Part shown: positions 6,202-8,882 of the stretch, piece by piece
Position numbering within the stretch: the stretch's first letter is position 1
Layout: each line of letters begins with the position of its first letter
Assembly (NCBI GenBank): GCA_013695855.1
Contig: JACCZR010000226.1
Coordinates: forward strand, 1-8,882
DNA: 8,882 bases
Direction: 5' to 3'
Source: Thermoleophilaceae bacterium
Lineage (GTDB): Bacteria > Actinomycetota > Thermoleophilia > Solirubrobacterales > Thermoleophilaceae
Translations under genes and position numbers: made by a program
The notes under the pieces: generated by a model
Told to the model about the DNA's origin: nothing
The model's input: the letters and a program-made list of their open reading frames with translations, nothing else
Database searches by the model: none

Positions 6202-7191
6202 GTGCCGGAGCTCGCCCTCATCGAGGCCATACGCGCCGTCCTACCGGACCCGCCGCAGCGCCTGCTGCGCGGGCCCGGCGACGACGCCGCGGTGGTGGCC
6301 GCCCGGCCGCTGGCGGTGTCCTCCATCGACACCGTCGCCGAGGGGGTTCACTTCGAGCTCTCCACCCACTCGGCGGCCGACGTGGGCCACAAGGCCCTGG
6401 CTACGGCGCTCTCCGACCTGGCCGCCATGGGAGCCGAGCCCGGCGAGGCGCTTCTGGCCTTTGTCCTGCCCGGGGATTTCTCGGAGGAGAGTGCCCTCGA
6501 GTTGGCCCGCGGCGCAGCGGAGCTGGCTGCCCAAACCGGCATCGCGGTAGCCGGCGGCGACGTGGTTCGGGGCCGTGCCCTGGTGGTGACGGTGGCCGTG
6601 ACCGGCTGGGCAGACGGCGAGGAGGAGCTCTGCGGCCGTGACGGGGCACGACCAGGGGAGCTTGTGGGGGTGACGGGCGAGCTCGGTGGCGCCGCGGCGG
6701 GCCTTGCCCTTCTGGACGGGCGAGCGTCCGCCATGTCGAACAGAGCGCTACGCGAGGACCAGCACGAGGAGCTGTTGCGCCGCCACCGGCGCCCCGAGCC
6801 GCTCTTGGAGGCGGGACGCAGGCTGGCGGCCTTCGGCGCAAGCGCAATGATCGACCTCAGCGACGGCTTGGCCAGCGATGCCTCGCACGTGGCCGCGGCC
6901 AGCGGGCTGCTGCTCAGGATCGACCTCGACCGCGTACCCGTGGCGCCCGGCACCAGGGCGGTGGCCACGGCGCTCGGCGCCGAGCCTGCGGTCTTCGCTG
7001 CCACCGGAGGTGACGACTACGAGCTGCTGGTCTGCTCCCCGCCCGATCGTGTCGACGCGCTCGAGCAGGCCGCCGAGGATGCCGGCACGAGGCTCACCTG
7101 GCTAGGCGAGGTTGGCCGCGGGACCGGGCTCGAGCTCGTGGCCGCGGACGGAGAGCCCGCCCACGGGCTCGGCGGGTACGAGCACCGCTGA
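6202..7191 (+). CDS. thiL: Thiamine-monophosphate kinase
   Basis: ThiL phosphorylates thiamine monophosphate with ATP to thiamine pyrophosphate, the active cofactor (cytoplasmic, last step of the pathway). Numbered from the chosen GTG, the 329 residues show the AIR-synthase-like ThiL fold: GPGDDAAVV with Asp27 and Asp28, SSIDT with Asp43, GHKALATALSDLAAMGA (62-78), AGGD at 117-120, RRHRRPEP, MIDLSDGLASD (216-226) and TGGDDYEL at 268-275. The start is uncertain. GTG 6202 gives VPELALIEAI, which matches the usual ThiL N-terminus and length, but it has no good ribosome site. In-frame ATG 6103 would add 33 residues and overlap the PBP1A gene by 74 bp. The frame is open further back to 5815, but that part is the shadow of the PBP1A tail. 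Expression is probably coupled to the PBP1A gene. The last 90 bp overlap the FlgM-like gene on the opposite strand. Confidence 0.93.
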   Translation: MPELALIEAIRAVLPDPPQRLLRGPGDDAAVVAARPLAVSSIDTVAEGVHFELSTHSAADVGHKALATALSDLAAMGAEPGEALLAFVLPGDFSEESALELARGAAELAAQTGIAVAGGDVVRGRALVVTVAVTGWADGEEELCGRDGARPGELVGVTGELGGAAAGLALLDGRASAMSNRALREDQHEELLRRHRRPEPLLEAGRRLAAFGASAMIDLSDGLASDASHVAAASGLLLRIDLDRVPVAPGTRAVATALGAEPAVFAATGGDDYELLVCSPPDRVDALEQAAEDAGTRLTWLGEVGRGTGLELVAADGEPAHGLGGYEHR

Positions 7192-7314
7192 GCGTGGGCG
7201 CGCCAGCATCCTCTGGACGAGGGCTTCGGCCACGGCGTCGTGGTCGACCTCGTACTCGCCGCGGGCCACGCGGCTCTTCAGGTCGAAGCTGAGTCTGTGC
7301 GTGGAGTTCTTCAT
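7102..7314 (-). CDS. Small FlgM-like (anti-sigma-28 type) protein
   Basis: The predicted product has 70 residues from ATG 7312-7314, with a GAAGG ribosome site 4 nt upstream; a GTG at 7341 would give 79. Residues about 10-40 (FDLKSRVARGEYEVDHDAVA and EALVQRML) fit the C-terminal FlgM pattern (LK-x(2)-[IV]-x(2)-G-x-Y-x-[VI]-D-x(4)-[IV]-A-x(2)-[LM]). In flagellated bacteria this region binds and inhibits sigma-28. The part before the motif is very short (about 9 residues), so an N-terminal FlgM secretion segment appears to be missing. The last 30 residues are antisense to the end of thiL, Pro/Gly-rich and probably a tail without fold. No flagellar genes lie in the window, so it could be a true FlgM, a stand-alone regulator, or a chance similarity. 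It lies 161 bp downstream of the M28-like gene on the same strand. Confidence 0.55.
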   Translation of the reverse strand: MKNSTHRLSFDLKSRVARGEYEVDHDAVAEALVQRMLARPRSAVLVPAEPVGGLSVRGHELEPGPAANLA

Positions 7315-7321
7315 GACGCCT

Positions 7322-7366
7322 TCACCCAAGGTATCGGCCACGGGCGGACGACACGGGAGAAATCAA
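7322..7366 (-). other. Possible 14-codon leader ORF before the FlgM-like gene
   Basis: A consensus AGGAGG (minus strand, 7377 to 7372) lies 5 nt before a TTG at 7366-7364. That TTG opens a 14-codon frame ending in TGA at 7324-7322, only 7 nt before the ATG of the FlgM-like gene. AGGAGG has no other start codon at proper distance in the FlgM frame, where a TGA stops the frame just downstream. Translation of this leader could couple to the small gene. It is a weak prediction because it rests on spacing alone. Confidence 0.2.
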
Positions 7367-7390
7367 TCAAACCTCCTGGACACCCCCTTA

Positions 7391-7476
7391 GCGGAGGCGC
7401 GCAGCCCGATCGTCGATCGGGCGAGCACCGCATGCTCCTCCCGTTCTGCGGAGGCGCGCACGCTCCTCCCCGTTCT
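7391..7476. repeat. Two-copy direct repeat in the intergenic region
   Basis: Copy 1 (7391-7447) begins GCGGAGGCGCGCA and ends GCTCCTCCCGTTCT. Copy 2 (7448-7476) begins with the same 13 bases and ends GCTCCTCCCCGTTCT. In copy 2 one base separates the two blocks; in copy 1, 30 bases containing a palindrome do. The second copy runs to the first base of the stop codon of the minus-strand membrane protein gene. The rest of the gap (7315-7390) holds the possible leader ORF and an AT-richer patch near 7360-7371, and I see no other gene in it. Confidence 0.65.
7404..7422. promoter_or_regulatory. 19-bp near-perfect palindrome, possible operator or terminator stem
   Basis: GCCCGATCG and its exact complement CGATCGGGC flank a single central T (7413). 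As RNA it would fold as about seven pairs with a five-base loop. It lies about 55 bp after the stop of the M28-like gene and about 90 bp before the FlgM-like start on the minus strand, so it may be a terminator without a U-tract or a dimeric protein site. Confidence 0.4.
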
Positions 7477-8882
7477 CACCGGCGCGGCAGGGCGGATTCG
7501 GTGCCCCCCAGCGAGCCCGGACCCGCGTAGCTGGGTACGGCGCGCAGCGGCCGGCGCTCGGGTGGCTCGTCAGCGGGGTCGGCCCCCACCACCGAGCGGG
7601 CCACGGCGGCAAAGGCAGCGGCGAGCGCCACCCACACCGCCAGGGTGGCGAGGCTGGGCGTCCCCCCCATCGCCGACATGAGCAGGTACCAGGCCCCGTG
7701 CAGGGGGTTCATGGCCAGCGCGATGAGGTAATAGACCGCGACGACCGCGGGCGCCAACAGGCCCCCGACCAGCGCGAGCACGCGCACGCGGCGCGGAGGA
7801 CGCGGCTCGAGCAGCATGGCCAGCACCCAGAGGTGGAGCGCGGGCAGCGCCACGAACGCGGCATAGGGATCGAGGGCCCACAGCGCAACGCACGCTGTGC
7901 AAAGCACGAGAGCGGTGGCGCACGCCGCTCCTGCTCCGGCGGGGTCGTCGGCGCCACCCCGCAGCCGCCGCAGGGCGAACAGGAGGCCCGCCACGGCCCC
8001 GACCACCGTCCCGAGCACGATCGCGGCCGGGCCGTCGAGCGGCAGCGCGCTCGGATCCTCGGCCGCCTGGGGGACCCCCGGAGTGACGCCGATGAGCGTA
8101 AGCAGCTTGGCCAGGGCAAGCCCCACCGCGAGCGCGGCGGCCGCCAGGCCCACCCGCCTCAGTCCGGGCAGGTCGGGCTCGCGGCGGCGGCGTGCGCGAG
8201 CAAAGGCATCGACCGACGCGACCACGGCGGGCGCCAGCAGGGCGAGAGCGAGCACCGAGACGACCCAGCCCGGAAGCACCTGGCTCACCGCGGTCACGTA
8301 GCTGCGGGGGCCGTGCTCGGGCGCGCCCGAGGCATCCAGGGCGCTCAGGGTCCGCAGGGTCGCGCGTCCCAGCCCGCCCAGGCGGTCGGGGTCGAGGCGC
8401 TCGCCCGCCCCCCCCGCGAGCTCGCCACTGCCTGAGAAGCGAAGCGAGTCCAGGCCGGCGTCCAGGAACACCCCCTGCGCGCCCACGCCCAGGGGCAGGG
8501 ACAGGCGGCTCAGCTGGCCGGCCACCGACGAGCCCTGGATGCGCGTGTCGAGCTCCAGGCGCAACGATTCCGCGGCGGTGCGCTCGAGGCCGATGCCCAC
8601 CCGCGAGGTGTCGCCCGACCACGAGACCAGCGGCGGCTCGGAGCTTCGCATGCCCAGCCCCGACATCACCAGCACGGCCACGACGTCGTCGTCGGAGTCG
8701 GTCAGACGCCCCGCCAGCCGACGAGCGCCGGCCTGCCCGAGCCGCGCGGCGTCCACCGAAGCAAGCACCAGAGTCCGCTCCGACGAGCGTCCCTCGAACA
8801 CCCTCGCGAGCTCCATGAGCGCCGCGGTGTCGGCCGCGCTCGCGGCCGTGTCGGGCGATCCGGAGGCGTCGCGCGCCGCCAC
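7476..8882 (-). CDS. Polytopic membrane protein with degenerate M28 peptidase-like domain (N-terminus outside window)
   Basis: The frame is open to the right edge, so the N-terminus is missing; 468 residues are visible. Residues about 1-195 look like an M28 (aminopeptidase-like) ectodomain: TAALMELARVFEG followed by RTLVLASVDAARLGQAGARR, and later a LPLGVGAQGVFLDAGLDSLRFSGSGE-type segment. The positions that should hold metal ligands appear lost: A-x-D instead of H-x-D near residue 5, no Asp before TAALMELAR, and no later SDH. About seven transmembrane helices follow (203-225, 241-265, 285-305, 317-336, 340-358, 366-390, 410-432), then a basic cytoplasmic tail. An M28-like ectodomain followed by several helices recalls the GPI-transamidase subunit Gaa1, but homology at that level is unproven. 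The cellular role is unknown. Downstream on the same strand is the FlgM-like gene. Confidence 0.75.
   Translation of the reverse strand: MAARDASGSPDTAASAADTAALMELARVFEGRSSERTLVLASVDAARLGQAGARRLAGRLTDSDDDVVAVLVMSGLGMRSSEPPLVSWSGDTSRVGIGLERTAAESLRLELDTRIQGSSVAGQLSRLSLPLGVGAQGVFLDAGLDSLRFSGSGELAGGAGERLDPDRLGGLGRATLRTLSALDASGAPEHGPRSYVTAVSQVLPGWVVSVLALALLAPAVVASVDAFARARRRREPDLPGLRRVGLAAAALAVGLALAKLLTLIGVTPGVPQAAEDPSALPLDGPAAIVLGTVVGAVAGLLFALRRLRGGADDPAGAGAACATALVLCTACVALWALDPYAAFVALPALHLWVLAMLLEPRPPRRVRVLALVGGLLAPAVVAVYYLIALAMNPLHGAWYLLMSAMGGTPSLATLAVWVALAAAFAAVARSVVGADPADEPPERRPLRAVPSYAGPGSLGGTESALPRR

Noticed and set aside
3726..6332. Very long minus-strand open frame (868 codons) opposite the PBP1A gene
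   Set aside because: It is a GC-rich antisense shadow: the plus strand carries intact GT51 and transpeptidase motifs, while the minus-strand translation is low-complexity Ala/Gly/Arg/Val with no domain.
7391..7476. Possible CRISPR array
   Set aside because: There are only two repeat copies, of unequal internal spacing, with no regular spacers and no cas genes.
7698..8435. Plus-strand open frame opposite the M28-like membrane protein
   Set aside because: It is His/Arg/Gln/Gly-rich with no domain, whereas the minus strand gives clean transmembrane helices.

Overview
The window is high-GC, densely packed bacterial chromosome. The protein families and the GC-rich, GTG-tolerant gene style suggest an actinobacterium. 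A Thermoleophilia/Solirubrobacterales-type organism is my best guess, but it is an inference with no marker gene in view. I see no insertion sequence, phage gene, CRISPR array, tRNA or rRNA.

Layout from left to right. (1) Positions 3-401 (+) are the C-terminal end of a Pro/Ala-rich protein with a P-x-V-E-x pentapeptide repeat; its start lies outside the window. A 17-bp hairpin (417-458) separates it from the convergent minus-strand operon. (2) The minus-strand operon, read from 3047 down to 480, encodes a HAD-like hydrolase, a CPBP intramembrane protease and a secreted L,D-transpeptidase. The intergenic gaps are 5 and 7 bp. (3) The plus-strand operon, 3040 to 7191, encodes an MscS-type mechanosensitive channel, a class A penicillin-binding protein (PBP1A type) and thiamine-monophosphate kinase ThiL. 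(4) Tail to tail with thiL, and overlapping its 3' end by about 90 bp, is a small minus-strand gene (7102-7314) whose product resembles the C-terminal half of the anti-sigma-28 factor FlgM. (5) A 160-bp intergenic patch (7315-7475) holds a two-copy repeat, a near-perfect palindrome and a possible short leader ORF. (6) The right edge (7476-8882, minus) is the 5'-truncated gene for a seven-helix membrane protein whose extracytoplasmic domain resembles an M28 peptidase lacking its metal ligands.

The two operons are divergent, and their start codons overlap: ATG codons on both strands are interleaved in the ten bases 3039-3048. There is therefore no conventional intergenic promoter region. A TAGGGT -10-like box placed for leaderless transcription and a 12-bp palindrome lie next to the plus-strand start. 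Four of the six operon genes concern the cell envelope: peptidoglycan polymerisation and 4,3 cross-linking (PBP1A), 3,3 cross-linking or protein anchoring (L,D-transpeptidase), membrane-tension release (MscS) and intramembrane proteolysis (CPBP). The locus therefore looks like an envelope-maintenance neighbourhood with two metabolic passengers (HAD, ThiL).

I did not find a convincing new defence or mobile system. The best leads are the interleaved divergent starts, the stand-alone FlgM-like gene with its repeat-rich upstream region, and the M28-like pseudoenzyme.
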